Source of the DNA: Rhizopus sp. PT2906
Taxonomy: Eukaryota > Mucoromycota > Mucoromycetes > Mucorales > Rhizopodaceae
Reading direction: 5' to 3'
DNA: 41,998 nt
NCBI GenBank assembly: GCA_025529335.1
Contig: JAMYHX010000386.1
Span: 1 to 41,998, forward strand
A program made the position numbers and the translations under genes. Below the pieces are notes generated by a model that did no database searches, was not told the DNA's origin, and saw nothing but the letters and a program-made list of their open reading frames with translations. Each line of letters opens with the position of its first letter. Position 1 is the stretch's first letter. Shown here piece by piece: positions 10,796-21,642 of the stretch.

Positions 10796-11469
10796 ATGAG
10801 TAAGCAACTTTGACTGTAAGCAACCAGTCCTTTTAACTTTCTTTAGCTGTACCCGAAAATCCCGCAAAGCTGCTTGAAGCTCAGTTAGCTCATAGACCAG
10901 ATATTCAAGACTTGGTCGAAAGGAATATCATCAAAGGTAAATACTAGTTAAATTAAATACTTATTTCTCATTCTATACCGTAGATCCTAAGATGAATGAG
11001 CAAGAAAAGAGAAGGGTTGAGGAATCTCTTCTTCATAAAATTGATCATCGTCCTACTCCAGAAGAGCTTGTTCAGCATAACATATTGAAAGGTAAGCAGT
11101 GCTTCCCCCTGCTTTATGCATTTTCTTATCTGGGGTTTCTCATAGCCGATCCTACTGAAATCGCACCTGCGCTTCAAAAGAGTCAATTTGAGCTTGAACG
11201 TAGCATGATTCATGATAGCCTTGAAAACAAGCTTCATGAAAGACCTGATCGAACTAAACTGGTTGAACAAGGTATCTTGGAAAAACAGTTGGATGAGCTA
11301 GAAAAAAAAAGGATTGAAGAATCTCTTCTTCATAAAATTGATCATCGTCCCACTCCCGAAGAGCTTATTCAGCATAACATATTAAAAGGTAAGTAGTGCT
11401 TCTCTATTTTATGCATTTTCTTATCTGGGGGCTCTCATAGCCGATCCTACTGAAGTCGCATCTGAATAA
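10796..11469 (+). CDS. Small RPEL-repeat protein (actin-binding type)
   Basis: Five exons give 157 aa: 10796-10799, 10847-10936, 10984-11091, 11146-11388 and 11441-11469, with all introns in phase 1. The first coding exon is only four bases (ATGA). The product is almost entirely four RPEL motifs: LLEAQLAHRPDIQDLVERNI, SLLHKIDHRPTPEELVQHNI, SLENKLHERPDRTKLVEQGI and SLLHKIDHRPTPEELIQHNI. In animals RPEL motifs of MRTF and Phactr proteins bind G-actin through the RPxxxEL core; no other domain is present here. A role as a small G-actin or nuclear regulator is inferred from the repeats only. The second and fourth repeats are nearly identical and come from a 297-base tandem duplication. The gene lies directly downstream of the transposase relic. 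Start and splice sites were chosen because all phases then close. Confidence 0.8.
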
Positions 11470-11508
11470 TCCAGCTAAACTGGTTGAACAAAGTATCTTG
11501 GCAAGTAA
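10998..11508 (+). repeat. Tandem duplication (period 297) including exon and intron of the RPEL gene
   Basis: Unit 1 (10998-11294) and unit 2 (from 11295) share the RPEL exon sequence, the splice donor (11092 versus 11389), the intron body (GCATTTTCTTATCTGGGG) and the following exon start CCGATCCTACTGAA. Unit 2 loses about 80 bases after its CCGATCC exon start and then resumes with AAACTGGTTGAACAAAGTATC. Confidence 0.85.
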
Positions 11509-11577
11509 GTATTTTTCCCTTTTGTAACAAAGTCATCCTTACTTATTTCTTCATAGACGATGAAATTCCTAAATAAA
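11470..11577 (+). pseudogene. Frame-shifted RPEL exon relic at the 3' end of the duplication
   Basis: The bases after the stop codon of the RPEL gene still read KLVEQSILA in another frame, like KLVEQGILE of the third repeat. A good donor follows (GCAAGTAAGT near 11502), then an acceptor (CATAG near 11555) and a short end DDEIPK. This appears to be the former 3' end of the gene, cut off by the deletion inside the second duplication unit. Alternative splicing to this exon cannot be excluded. Confidence 0.5.
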
Positions 11578-12561
11578 CGATTCTATTGGTCAAGTTTGCT
11601 CACACGTCTCAAACTGCATATATTCACTGTCGTTTTTTTTTTGTCATTTGATTTCGTTGATATGAACCATTTTCTTTCAGATAGAAGCTACAAATTATGC
11701 CTCTTAAGTTTTCGATAGCGCATATTTGTTATAAAACATGAAAAGGAAAGAAAAATACTTGAGATAACAATGAATAGATGATATAAAACCTGTACACTCT
11801 ATTCGTTAATCAGCTATTACATTGATATTAAATATGGCGCATGCCACCTAAAACCTGTTCAAAATCTCTAAAAGCCTTTGAAAGTTGATGACTGATCTTA
11901 AGGTCTGTATTTTTAAAAGTTAAAGACTACATTTGATAGAAAAAGTGTTTATAAACAAAGCACAGTGATTAGTTTATTAATAGCATTGTTATGGCCTGAG
12001 TTATAATAATATCTACCGTTCTCACTGTAGTATGAAATGCAAGCGCATCCCATATCTTTCGTAATAAATTATAAACAATGGATATTCCAATCTTTAATCT
12101 ATTTAAGCTGATTTTCAGTTAATCCAGTGCTTGATCAGTATTAATACACTGTATTTTGGGAGATCAAAAAGTGCTAATTAGCCAAAAGGAAATTAATTGA
12201 GCTTGTACGACAGTTATTAAGTCAATGTAAAGAAATCCTGTAGAATTACCATAGCTACACTGTTGAAAGAACCAGCTTTAAATATTATAGTGCACTTTTG
12301 CTTTAAAGAAAGCTCTCTTTGAGATATAAAAAGAGAGCAAAAATGTGAATCATACATTAACCAAGCCCACAACACAAACGGTCAATGTTTCCCTGAGATC
12401 AAACTGCCTTTTTTTCTCCCATTTGTCATGCGGAGCCAATCGTTTTGTTTCAATCGACCAGTCTCAGACTGCCAATTAAGCCTCGACACTGCATAAAAGG
12501 AATCACACATATGCAATTCTCCTTTTTTTTCTTTTTTATATTTATTACCTTTATTTTTCTC
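11578..12561. other. Intergenic and upstream region of the ALDH gene
   Basis: No gene is seen. The stretch is AT-rich. A TATA-like GATATAAAAAGAGAG lies at about 12320-12334, and a T/C-rich tract (about 12520-12560) precedes the chosen start. These look like the promoter and leader of the downstream aldehyde dehydrogenase gene. Confidence 0.5.
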
Positions 12562-14448
12562 ATGCTTTCTCGATTACTCAAGACACGCACAATCGCCACT
12601 GCTATCCATCGACACGCCTATACCAATGTTCGTTGTTTATCCACCTTTGATAAACATAAAGACGTATTTCATGCACTCGGTTTAGACAAATCAAACAATA
12701 AAGGCGTCTTTGATGGTGAATGGAAGGGCTCTGGCAACATTGTTCCTTCTTATAATCCTGTCAATAATGAAGTGATCGCTGAAGTGATTACTGTAAGTTG
12801 AAGCATTTTTCCCACGAAAAGTTTCCCACGTTCATACTGTCATTTTTTAGGGCACGCCTCAGGACTTGGATGTAGCCTTTGAAAAAGTAGCTGAAGCACA
12901 AAAGATCTGGAGAGAGGTAAGTGAATCGAAGGAGCTGAGATATGCATCCGAGTACTCACGTACAAGTGTAGATGCCTGTGCCCAAGCGTGGTCAGGTCTT
13001 GTTGACAATGAGAAACGCACTTGTACAAAATCTTGAACCATTAGGCAAACTTGTTGCTTTGGAGATGGGAAAGATTTTGCCTGAAGGAGTCGGTGAAGTC
13101 CAAGAATACATTGATATTCTCGAATACGCACTCGGTTTGTCTCGTACACTTCAAGGTTCTATTATTCCCTCTGAACGACCAGGTCATGCCATGCTCGAGA
13201 CATGGAATCCTCTTGGTACTGTAGGCATCATCAGTGCCTTTAACTTCCCCGGTAAGTCTCTCTTTTTTAAAAATACACAGCACTTGCTTATCTCTTGCAT
13301 TTTATAGTTGCTGTGTATGGTTGGAACTGCGCCATTGCTCTTGTCACAGGCAACGGCACGATTTGGAAACCAGCTCCTACGACATCTCTTTGTGCCATTG
13401 CTGTCACCAAGATCATCGCACAAGCACTCAAGGAACATAACTTGCCTACTTCTCTTTGTGCTCTTGTCACAGGCGGTACAGATGTTGGCCAGGCCTTGAC
13501 ACACGATAAACGTGCTCATGTTCTTTCATTCACGGGATCTACTGAAGTTGGTCGAGAGGTCGGTAAGGTCGTTCAAGGTCGATTTGGTAAATCAATCCTA
13601 GAACTCGGTGGCAACAACGCAATCATCGTTACAGAAGACGCTGATCTGGACTTGGCTTCCAGAGCTATCCTTTTCGCTGCTGTGGGTACTGCCGGCCAGC
13701 GCTGCACTACCACACGTCGTTTGATCGTACAAGAGTCTGTGTACGACAACTTGATCGAACGACTCAAGAAGGCCTATGCTCAAGTCAAGGTGGGTGATCC
13801 TCTTGACGACGGTGTCCTCTGTGGTCCTCTTCACACACGTCAGGCTGTGGATGTCTATAAGAATGTATTGAAGCGTGTCAAGCAAGAAGGCGGTGAAATC
13901 ATCATTGGCGGTCGTGTTCTTGAGGATGGTCCTCTCAAGCATGGTAACTTTGTCGAACCTACCATGACACGCGTTCGTCCTGATATGGAAGTTGTTCAAA
14001 ATGAAGCCTTCGTGCCCGTTCTTCACACAATGACCTACAAGGTAAGATTGATTATACGCATCAAATAATGACTTATATATATACATTATTTTGATAGACC
14101 TTGGATGAAGCTATTCAAATCAACAACAGTGTCGCACAAGGCTTATCTAGCTCTATCTTTACTTCAAACCCTAGCACGATCTTCAAGTGGATCGGTCCTG
14201 CTGGTTCAGACTGTGGTATCATCAACGTCAATATTCCCACCAATGGCGCCGAAATTGGAGGTGCCTTTGGCGGAGAAAAGGAAACAGGTGGTGGACGTGA
14301 GAGTGGAAGTGATAGTTGGAAGCAATACTGCCGACGAGGCACATGGTAAGATCAAATTTAGACTTTATATGTTATATGCTCACTCTTTTATAGCACCATC
14401 AACTACTCTGGAGCACTTCCTTTAGCTCAAGGTATCAACTTTGGTTAA
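12562..14448 (+). CDS. ALDH7A1: ALDH7A1-type aldehyde dehydrogenase (alpha-aminoadipic semialdehyde dehydrogenase)
   Basis: Six exons (12562-12792, 12851-12916, 12972-13251, 13308-14041, 14098-14345, 14394-14448) give 537 aa, close to the 539 of human antiquitin. The first 30 residues are rich in Arg, Ser and Ala (MLSRLLKTRTIATAIHRHAY) and look like a mitochondrial presequence. The in-frame ATG at 12445 would add an odd Phe-rich extension and is not used. The NAD-binding and catalytic parts are intact: FTGSTEVGR, general base E291 in LELGGNN, nucleophile C325 in GQRCTTTRR, then GGAFGGEKETGGGRESGSD. The family oxidises alpha-aminoadipic semialdehyde and betaine aldehyde with NAD. In a fungus it could act in lysine or pipecolate breakdown or in aldehyde detoxification; substrate is inferred. 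It is convergent with galactokinase, 112 bases between stops. Confidence 0.92.
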
Positions 14449-14560
14449 ATAAAACCTTTTTATTTCATGAAACTAGAATAAAAATCAACTATGTATGCGT
14501 AAAACTAAAAAGAAGGACACGTATATACACAAATAAAAAAAAAAGTAAAGGTATTTTTGT

Positions 14561-16153
14561 TTAGAAGCCAGTAAAGATGGCAGCACCAGAACAAGGTTTG
14601 GTAGCAATAATCGCGGCCTCTAATTCCTCTGGGGTGATATTGGGATACGTCTTGCGGTAAAACTCATCTTTCAGAGCTTGGATCAACTGAGGCACACGTT
14701 CTTCGGTTGTCAAATGCACTGTGCTTCCTCCCCAACCAGCACCTGTCAATCTGGAGCCAAGGGATCCATGCTTACGAGCGATTTCACAGATTTGCTCAAT
14801 CTCGGGACAAGAACACATAAAGTCTTGTGAGCAAGAGACTTGAGAGGCATTCATGAGTTCACCAAGAGCCTTGAGGCCATCCTCACCATCACTGTGTTTA
14901 CAGATCGCGTCAAACTCGACCACACGGGAGGCTTCTGTCAGGACATGTTTGGTGCGATGCACAAGACGGAAATAGTCGGTCTCGACATGGAAACGACTCA
15001 TGTATTTTTCTTGCACTTCCTTTACAGACATGCCCAACATCTTTGCAACTTCATCAAGTGTGTAACCGTTGCCATTTGTCGAATCTTGGGGGAAATGTTC
15101 CAAGGCCTTGGACAAGAGGTGTTCAAACTTTTCCTTGTCAGTCTTGAGAGTTGAGTCTTTAAAGTAAGCGTCATAGACTTCCTTGAGGGTATCAACAGGT
15201 GGTAGTTGAAGTGCCTTGGAAAGGAAAGTGGCGGCCATACGAGTTTCAACCACACGAAGATTATAGTTACGAGGAGCTGTGACAAGCTTGTCAGCAGTGA
15301 CCAGTGTGTTGGCAATAATAAATGCAAGTTGTGGATTAGTTTTGGGCAAGGGTACAGGGAATGTATGCAACTTGGGAACAAACTCAACATGAAGGGCAAA
15401 GTCCTTTTCAGACAACACAGATGCGCTTTGATCCATACCACCCGAGTTCACACCGACGTTGCGTTCGGCAACGATGGCAATCTCTGTTAATTCAGTCTTG
15501 GATATCGTCAACTTGTTGGCGGTGATGACCGCAAGAGCAGATGCACACACAAATGCTGCAGAGGAAGAGAGACCACCTCCAGCAGGTACAGTACCATCTA
15601 CGAGTAAGAATAAACCCTTTGGCTTGTCCAACTGGAATTTTTCAAGTATGCCCTAACTCACAGTATGAATACACTATTTTTTTTCTTGTTTATTTTTTTT
15701 TCTGTACCTTGTAACCACACTTGAAGTAATTGGACCACTCCAACTTGGTTGAATCAATCGAGACCACTTTTTCTTTTCCTTCATAATCAAATTCGCGTGC
15801 ATGATATTTGGTACTGTTGACATTTGCAATACGCACCTTTGTGTCTTCATCTGTGACAGCACCAGCAATCACCACGTCGCGTTCAATAGCCATAGGAAGA
15901 ACACCAAAACCACAATAATCGATATGTTCACCAATCAAGTTGACACGACCAGGTGATCGAACGACGAACTCGGCCTTGCGTCCATGAACACGTTCAAACT
16001 CATCAATAAGATGTTGGTATCGTTTGCTTTTATATATCTTGTTATTCTCTGTGCTTTGAATTTCGCTTTGAAAGTTGCTTACCTTTGTTTAGGAACAGCA
16101 CTGGGATCGTAAATCTTGTCAAGGCTATCAAAAGAAGGTACAGAAGAAGACAT
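14561..16153 (-). CDS. GAL1: Galactokinase (GHMP kinase family)
   Basis: Three exons on the minus strand (16083-16153, 15708-16026, 14561-15652) give 493 aa. The galactose-recognition signature SPGRVNLIGEHIDY is at residues 48-61. The GHMP ATP-binding motif PAGGGLSSSAAF is at about 153-164, and the third motif LTGAGWGGSTVHL is near the C-terminus. It phosphorylates galactose to galactose-1-phosphate, the entry step of the Leloir pathway, in the cytosol. The length is closer to yeast Gal1/Gal3 and GALK2 than to bacterial GalK. An N-acetylgalactosamine kinase activity cannot be excluded. The SSSAA motif is complete, which argues for a catalytic protein rather than a Gal3-like sensor. No other Leloir gene is in the window. 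Confidence 0.9.
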
Positions 16154-16205
16154 TTTTATTGGAAATAATAAAGAAAGAAAGGAAAAAGGTGAGAAATGAA
16201 GCCGG

Positions 16206-16213
16206 TTTATATA
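16206..16213 (-). promoter_or_regulatory. TATA-like box upstream of galactokinase
   Basis: The minus strand reads TATATAAA, about 55 bases before the ATG. The position suits a core promoter with a short leader. This rests on position and motif only. Confidence 0.4.
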
Positions 16214-16941
16214 ATCTATCTTCTTTCCAAGGTTTTGTGTCATCTTATTCGTGACTTTTTTGCTTATATAAACATACAGATTGCCTTTTTTAGTAAAGTA
16301 GCCTTGTTCTAAGACTAGATGGCAGTAGAAGTCATTTCAACTGAAACAGTACCAAACACAGAGAAATGTCAACCAGATACTCGAATTTGGTTGAGTGCAT
16401 GTATAAAAAGAATAGCAAAAAAAACAAGGTAGTGTAATACAGAACGACCATGACGAAAAAGGGAAAGGGAGGGACCGGAAAAAACTGGGAACTGGGATAA
16501 GTGCGTATTCAAGACAAATGGTAGCGAATGATTCCCTTGGATAAACCTTAAATAGACAATAAAGTCTACTAAAAAAAGGAAAAAAAAGATGTAGCTGATA
16601 TTCTTTAGTTTGAGATGATGTGTTGTTGTGTTATTGTGTCGTACAATTGGCGATTGATAATAAAGTGGTGGAGAGTAAAACAAAGATCTTTTTTCTTCCC
16701 TTTTCTTCCCCTTTTTTCTCTCTCTCTCTCTCGTCTTTTTTTTGAATCATCCTTGGCTGTGACCGCATCATGTGATGCATTTTTGTCAATCAAGGTTAAA
16801 AAGCATCATAGTATATCAATAGAAGGTATGTAGCGTGTTTCCTCAAGAAAAGCATATAATTATGTGTGTATTGTACGTGTCTGGCGTGTAGGTGTGTGTG
16901 CGTATAAAAAGATAGAGGGGGGATTAAATTATCTTCCGTTC

Positions 16942-16981
16942 GCACACACACACACACACAGAAAGAGAGAGAAAGAGAGAC
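16942..16981. repeat. CA then GA microsatellite
   Basis: A run of CACACA passes into GAAAGAGAGAGAAAGAGAGA. It is likely within the 5' leader or promoter of the bZIP gene at 17094. Confidence 0.9.
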
Positions 16982-17093
16982 ACATACACCTACGCATATT
17001 CTTTTTGACCCAATTTTTTTATTTTTTTATTTACTTATTATTATCTTGCTGTCTTTTTCTTTTTTTAGCTTTTTATATATAGATCCCTTATTT

Positions 17094-18073
17094 ATGAATC
17101 ACATCAATCCCCAACATGACAATACAACAAGCACTAATACAAATGCTCCAACCTGGAGAATATTACGAGGTAAGTGATGTTAGTGATGAAACAAAATAAG
17201 AGAAGCTTATATAATGAGCACATAGAGCGTCGTCAGGATCCATTTCATTTCATGATTTCAAGGCCACAGCCTGTAAATACAGCTCTACCATTACCTCCAC
17301 CTCCACCTCCAATGTCAACTTTACCCATCTCACCCGAGTCATCGTCTCTGGATGACAGCAGAAAGAATCGACGAGTAATCGCATCTAAGCGAGCAGCACA
17401 GAACAGAGCGGCCCAAAAAGCCTTTCGACAACGACGAGATCAGTATATTAAGGAATTAGAAGAGCAGGCAAAAGAAGCCAAGGAATCAAAACAAGAACTC
17501 AATGAGTTGAGACAAGAAAATGCAAAACTGAAAGAACGAGTGACCGCGCTCGAGCATCATATTATCCTCTTAACAGGCAAACCTGTAGATGAAAAGGCGT
17601 TGCAAAACATCCATATTCCTGTGACATCGATAGCCTCACCACAACCATCATCACAGACATCCATAACCGAACAACAGCAACAGCAACAACAACAACAAAA
17701 CGCTGAACCAGATGTGACACCACCACTACCACCACCAACGACAGCGACAACAGTAGTAACAGCATTAGGAATAGATGAAGGAACAAGTGAAGAAGAAGGG
17801 AGAGAGATTGAGCTCTCGACTGAACATGATACCACAAAAAAAGCCGACCCTGCTGGTCTGGTACCAGCGACTATGGCGCACTTTTGGCAGGATCAACAGG
17901 TTGATTTTGACTTTGCGTTTGATCCCTTTATGGAAAATGAATTTGGAATGATCAATGAGTTTCTTCCTAATGCCAATAATGAACAAGTCCTGGATGACCT
18001 ATTTGCCATGCTTCAAACAAGACAAAGGCCACAAATACCATCTAGTTTAGAAGAAATGGAAAAATGTTCATAG
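17094..18073 (+). CDS. Yap/Pap1-like bZIP transcription factor
   Basis: Two exons (17094-17169, 17226-18073) give 307 aa. The start MNHINPQHDN is chosen because its frame joins the second exon in phase 1. The other nearby ATG does not. The order is a proline run (about 48-54), then the fungal AP-1 basic region NRAAQKAFRQRR at 85-96 with the Yap-type NxxAQxxFR signature. A heptad coiled coil follows to about 141, then a Gln run, an acidic Ser/Thr-rich middle, and an aromatic acidic C-terminal part (VDFDFAFDPFMENEFG) that looks like an activation domain. Yap proteins control oxidative, metal and drug stress genes. There is no C-terminal cysteine-rich redox domain here (only one Cys near the end), so direct Yap1-style peroxide sensing is unlikely. 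Confidence 0.85.
17669..17699 (+). repeat. CAA/CAG repeat coding polyglutamine
   Basis: It encodes a run of about nine to ten Gln between the zipper and the acidic region of the Yap-like protein. Such runs vary in length between strains. Confidence 0.85.
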
Positions 18074-18732
18074 AGCTTTCCCCCTTTTTATACACTTATG
18101 CATTAATCTCTTTTTATATATATAAAGCAAACAATCAGCTTGTTTATGCCTTGTAACCATAGCAATACTATGTAGTCATGTTTCTACTTGCATATTTCCA
18201 TTACGGCTACTTTTTTATATCTGCCTTTATGAATTACAAGGCGTTATTCTTTTTAATTCCGAACATGACACATACACATAATTCCCCCCCAGAGCTGTTA
18301 ATGAAAAAAAACGGAAAATGAACGGCCGCTTAGAATGTATTAGAACAATTCATGGTACGCTTTTATATAAAGTAAAGGGTCAAATGACATAGTCCAGTAG
18401 AATTCAATCGAACAACCCTTTTCTTTCTTTGTTTTGTATAAGCAGTGATAACATCATAGCAGTGGCGCCATCGCGAATAAGGATAAATCGGGGAAATTCA
18501 CTTGAAACCATATTTATGCACTGAAACCAATGGTTGACCAGTGGTGAATGGGAGATCCATGATCAGTTACAAAAATAGCGCCAAACAGAGGACATGCACA
18601 AAAGTCCGAAAATCCTGCAAGTAAGATTCCCATTTGAGCCATACAAAAAAAAAAACTTGGTTATTTTTTCTACTTTCTTCCTTTTCTCTTTTTCTCTCTC
18701 TCTCTTTTAATATTTATCAATTTTCTGATTGA
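18074..18732. other. Intergenic between the two bZIP genes
   Basis: No gene is seen. It contains a short TATATATA stretch after the Yap-like stop and a T/C-rich tract at about 18660-18720 just before the Atf1-like gene, probably its promoter or leader. Confidence 0.5.
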
Positions 18733-19696
18733 ATGTCATCGTCAATGGGTAAAGCAAATAAATAAAAATAGAATACAGAAATTAGTACATGAGCTAAGCG
18801 TTAAAAAGATACAATTCAAGAAAATGAAATATCACCTGCAGACCAATTTCTGAATACACAGCAATTTTTAAGTGATTCCATGTATAATTTGATACCTCCG
18901 AATCAACCACAAGTGAATGAAAATAATTGTAGGTTTTATGATTAACAAAGTCGATTTACTCATTGATTGTCTATAGTCGAACCACCTGTTGACTATCCTC
19001 AAAACGTTTTTGACCAATTCCCTTATACAACACAACAATACATGGCGGGTAAATATTTTACTTAAATAATTATTCAAAATAACCAATGCTGCTTTAATAG
19101 GACCGACAAATTCAAACACGCCTCACAGAGCAAGTCTCCCCATCATTTACGACACACATTCATTTCTACCAGCATCAAAAGAGGCCACTAGTGACATTAC
19201 TGCCAGTAGACGTTACACAGAAGGATCTTTACCAAAAATAGGAGCAGCAAACAAACGTCAAAAAAGTAATACTAAACGATCAAGTCGAGAAAAGAGCGAA
19301 CCGGTAGATGAACAACGACGTCAGTTTTTGGAACGTAATAGAATAGCCGCTCTTAAATGTCGACAACGAAAAAAGCAGTGGTTGGCTGACCTGCAACATC
19401 GGGTGGAGTTCTTGGCAACAGATAACGAACAGCTGCAGACTCAGGCGACATTACTGAGAGAAGAAGTAATCAACTTGAAGACATTGTTATTAGCGCACAA
19501 AGATTGTAAAGTAGCCCAAGCCAATGGTACAACCATGAGCGCCATTCAAAACGTGTCTTCATTACATGACACAATGATGTTTCCTACCACGTCGACGTCC
19601 ACTTCATCATCGGCGACAGATGCGAGCAATAACAATAACAATTATACACATTCTCCTTCCAACGCATTCAATACAGATAACTTGGTTCAGTTTTAA
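18733..19696 (+). CDS. Atf1/CREB-type bZIP transcription factor
   Basis: Four exons (18733-18748, 18821-18928, 18977-19048, 19101-19696) give 263 aa; all introns are phase 1 and the first coding exon is only 16 bases. The basic region and zipper begin at about residue 137: RRQFLERNRIAALKCRQRKK, then QWLADLQHRVEFL. This is nearly the Atf1/Atf21 signature of fungi, including the LLLAHKDC end of the zipper. The N-terminal half is Asn/Gln/Pro-rich and short, and the C-terminus is Ser/Thr/Asn-rich. Atf1 proteins bind CRE sites and act downstream of the Sty1/Hog1 stress MAP kinase. The protein is much shorter than S. pombe Atf1 and shows no clear N-terminal Aft1 domains, so Hog1 control is only inferred. 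It lies in tandem with the Yap-like gene. Confidence 0.85.
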
Positions 19697-20588
19697 TAAT
19701 AGTAATAATAATAAAAAAAAACATGTAAAAACTATCACCACTTTGGAGGAGGGGTTATTCTAAGCCCTATGTTTACTGCTTTTGTAAATTGAAATCTATC
19801 CTCTGAGTTTCCCACCAAAGGATCTATATTTTATTTTGTCAGCATACATCTTTGACGATTAAACAAAGGGTACAAAGCAAAGGACAATAACTTTGACTCA
19901 CACTTGCCTATTTTGGTTACCGCATAAAGAAATGCCTTTGTTTACTTTCATTGACACCCTTTGTACAACCACTCGATCATGAATAAACACATTGTAAAAT
20001 AAAAACCAGCTCCACCACTTATCCTTATGCATATAAGCAATGAAAAACTACCAAGTCCTTTTCTAGTTTGCTACATGTTTCGAAACCGCCAAGAATAAAT
20101 CTTGGCCTGCAAAATAACACCCGTGTAAAGAGTTGAATTGGCCGTGTGAAAGTGGTTAATGCTGTTTTGGTCATATTCCTGTCGAGACAACTTTATATCT
20201 CATTCACCCATGCAAATAGATTACACAGACATGCTAGTCTCCATATATTTAATGTTTAACTTTCAATGAACATGATCCAGCTACACATATAAAACTCGGC
20301 CCAAGGCTGCTTTTAATAATTTTGTTAAATATATCAAAAGCTATCAACGCTATAGGCTACAGAGAGATGATGTTTAAATGAACAGAAAAAAAAAACTTGT
20401 TTTTATTGATGAAAAATAAAAGCTACTGATAAATAATAATAATAATAATAATAATAACAATATGCCACAAGACGTTGCTTTGTATATTTTGTTGCTATGG
20501 TGATACATAAATATATATATATATATGGATAGATGATATTTATAAATATAAAAGGGGTATGAATAAAAATAAAGCATGACTGTTTTAG
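19697..20588. other. Intergenic between convergent genes
   Basis: No gene is supported. It holds the 3' ends of the Atf1-like gene and of the unknown minus-strand gene, with an AAT repeat (20432-20456) and a TA repeat (20510-20526). Confidence 0.5.
20432..20456. repeat. AAT trinucleotide microsatellite
   Basis: AATAATAAT repeated over about 25 bases, probably in the 3' untranslated region of the minus-strand gene ending at 20589. Confidence 0.9.
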
Positions 20589-21399
20589 TTACACGGAGGT
20601 TCTTTTGGTAGGATGACTGAGTACTTTCTTTAACTTCTTGGTCAACGTCTTACGTTTATGATTCAGCTTGGTTGTTTCTCGACGAAAGATCGAATTTCGT
20701 GTGGACGTGGGCCTGAGTTCAAGAGGAGAATCAATCGACGTAGGTGTCACGGGTGATAGGGAGGAACCAGATGAAATGATCGATGTATTGGCTAGTACAG
20801 GTGAGGATGATGTGATTTCTTCATTCTCTTGACTGTTATCTTCGTCACTTGAGGACTTTTGAGTGTCAACCACGAGTGCCACGCTTTCTTCTTCTACTTG
20901 CATATTTTCTAAAACAGGCTTGTCCTCCACCTGAAGTATGAATACCTCTTGCTCGATCTCGTTGCCTGTGTTATATCCTGATTCAGAATGGGCTTGCTTT
21001 TCTGTAACCTCAATGATTTCAGAAACACCAATAGGAATATCTTTATCAGCTTCAGCTTCAGTAGTAGTAACAGTAGTAACAGTAGTAGTAGTAGTAGTCA
21101 TGGCAGCAGCTTGGTTACCATCTGCTTCAGCGGTCGTATCCATGGCAGGAATATCTTCCTGTACAAGAACTGCATGATATATTAATATAGTTCCCCATTT
21201 TTTTTTTTAATTATTTACCTTGCTCTGTTGCTATAGCCTTCGGTAGTGCCTGAATTTGCTGTATTAAATCCTCTGATTCTTGCACCACCTGCACTTCTGC
21301 AGGTTCAGATGACGATAAGTAAGAAGCGTATTGCTTATGGTGGACGTGAGGAGAAGACCAGAGACGTTCAATGTATAAAATAGACTGTACGCGAAGCAT
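20589..21399 (-). CDS. Unknown protein, acidic Ser/Thr-rich with basic C-terminus
   Basis: Two exons on the minus strand (21219-21399, 20589-21169) give 253 aa; the junction keeps frame in phase 1. I do not recognise a domain. The first 30 residues (MLRVQSILYIERLW...) have a short hydrophobic start. Then comes an acidic Glu/Gln region, a Thr run (MTTTTTTVTTVTTT), more acidic Ser-rich sequence with possible casein kinase 2 sites (SSSDEDNSQENEE), and a strongly basic tail (KLNHKRKTLTKKLKKVLSHP). This composition suggests a disordered regulatory or nuclear protein, but no function is claimed. Codon use and the intron are ordinary for the window, so it is probably a real gene. Confidence 0.65.
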
Positions 21400-21597
21400 T
21401 TAATATAAATAATAAAGAAAAAAAAATAAAAAGTAGAAAATTGTTATTGATTTATTACTTTTTTGAATGAACACAAAAAAATTATTTGATCACAGGATTC
21501 ATGACCGCGCATGTTTACTCATTCCTAATTTTATTTACTTTTTGTTTCTTCTCTTTTAAGTTTGCTTATGCATTCAACTAAAAGCCCCCCCTCACTC

Positions 21598-21642
21598 AGA
21601 GAGAGAGAGAGAGAGAGGGAGAGAAAGAGAGAGAGAGAGAGA
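21598..21642. repeat. GA microsatellite
   Basis: About 45 bases of nearly pure GA with two interruptions, upstream of the minus-strand gene that starts at 21399. Confidence 0.9.

Larger units (their letters stand above)
16154..17093. other. Divergent promoter region between galactokinase and the Yap-like bZIP gene
   Basis: No gene is seen. It holds a CT tract (16717-16732), a CA tract followed by a GA tract (16942-16981), and TA-rich boxes near 17068-17081 just before the bZIP start. Pyrimidine-rich and TA-rich tracts of this kind are common in fungal promoters and leaders. Confidence 0.5.

Noticed and set aside
12445..12561. Upstream ATG for the ALDH7-type protein
   Set aside because: It would place a Phe-rich stretch before the presequence-like segment; the ATG at 12562 gives the family length.
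14840..15490. Several open frames opposite or out of frame with galactokinase
   Set aside because: Shadows of the galactokinase coding strand; no family similarity.
17557..17837. Minus-strand frames with Cys or Val runs
   Set aside because: They are antisense to the Gln and Thr/Pro-rich part of the Yap-like gene and have no domain.
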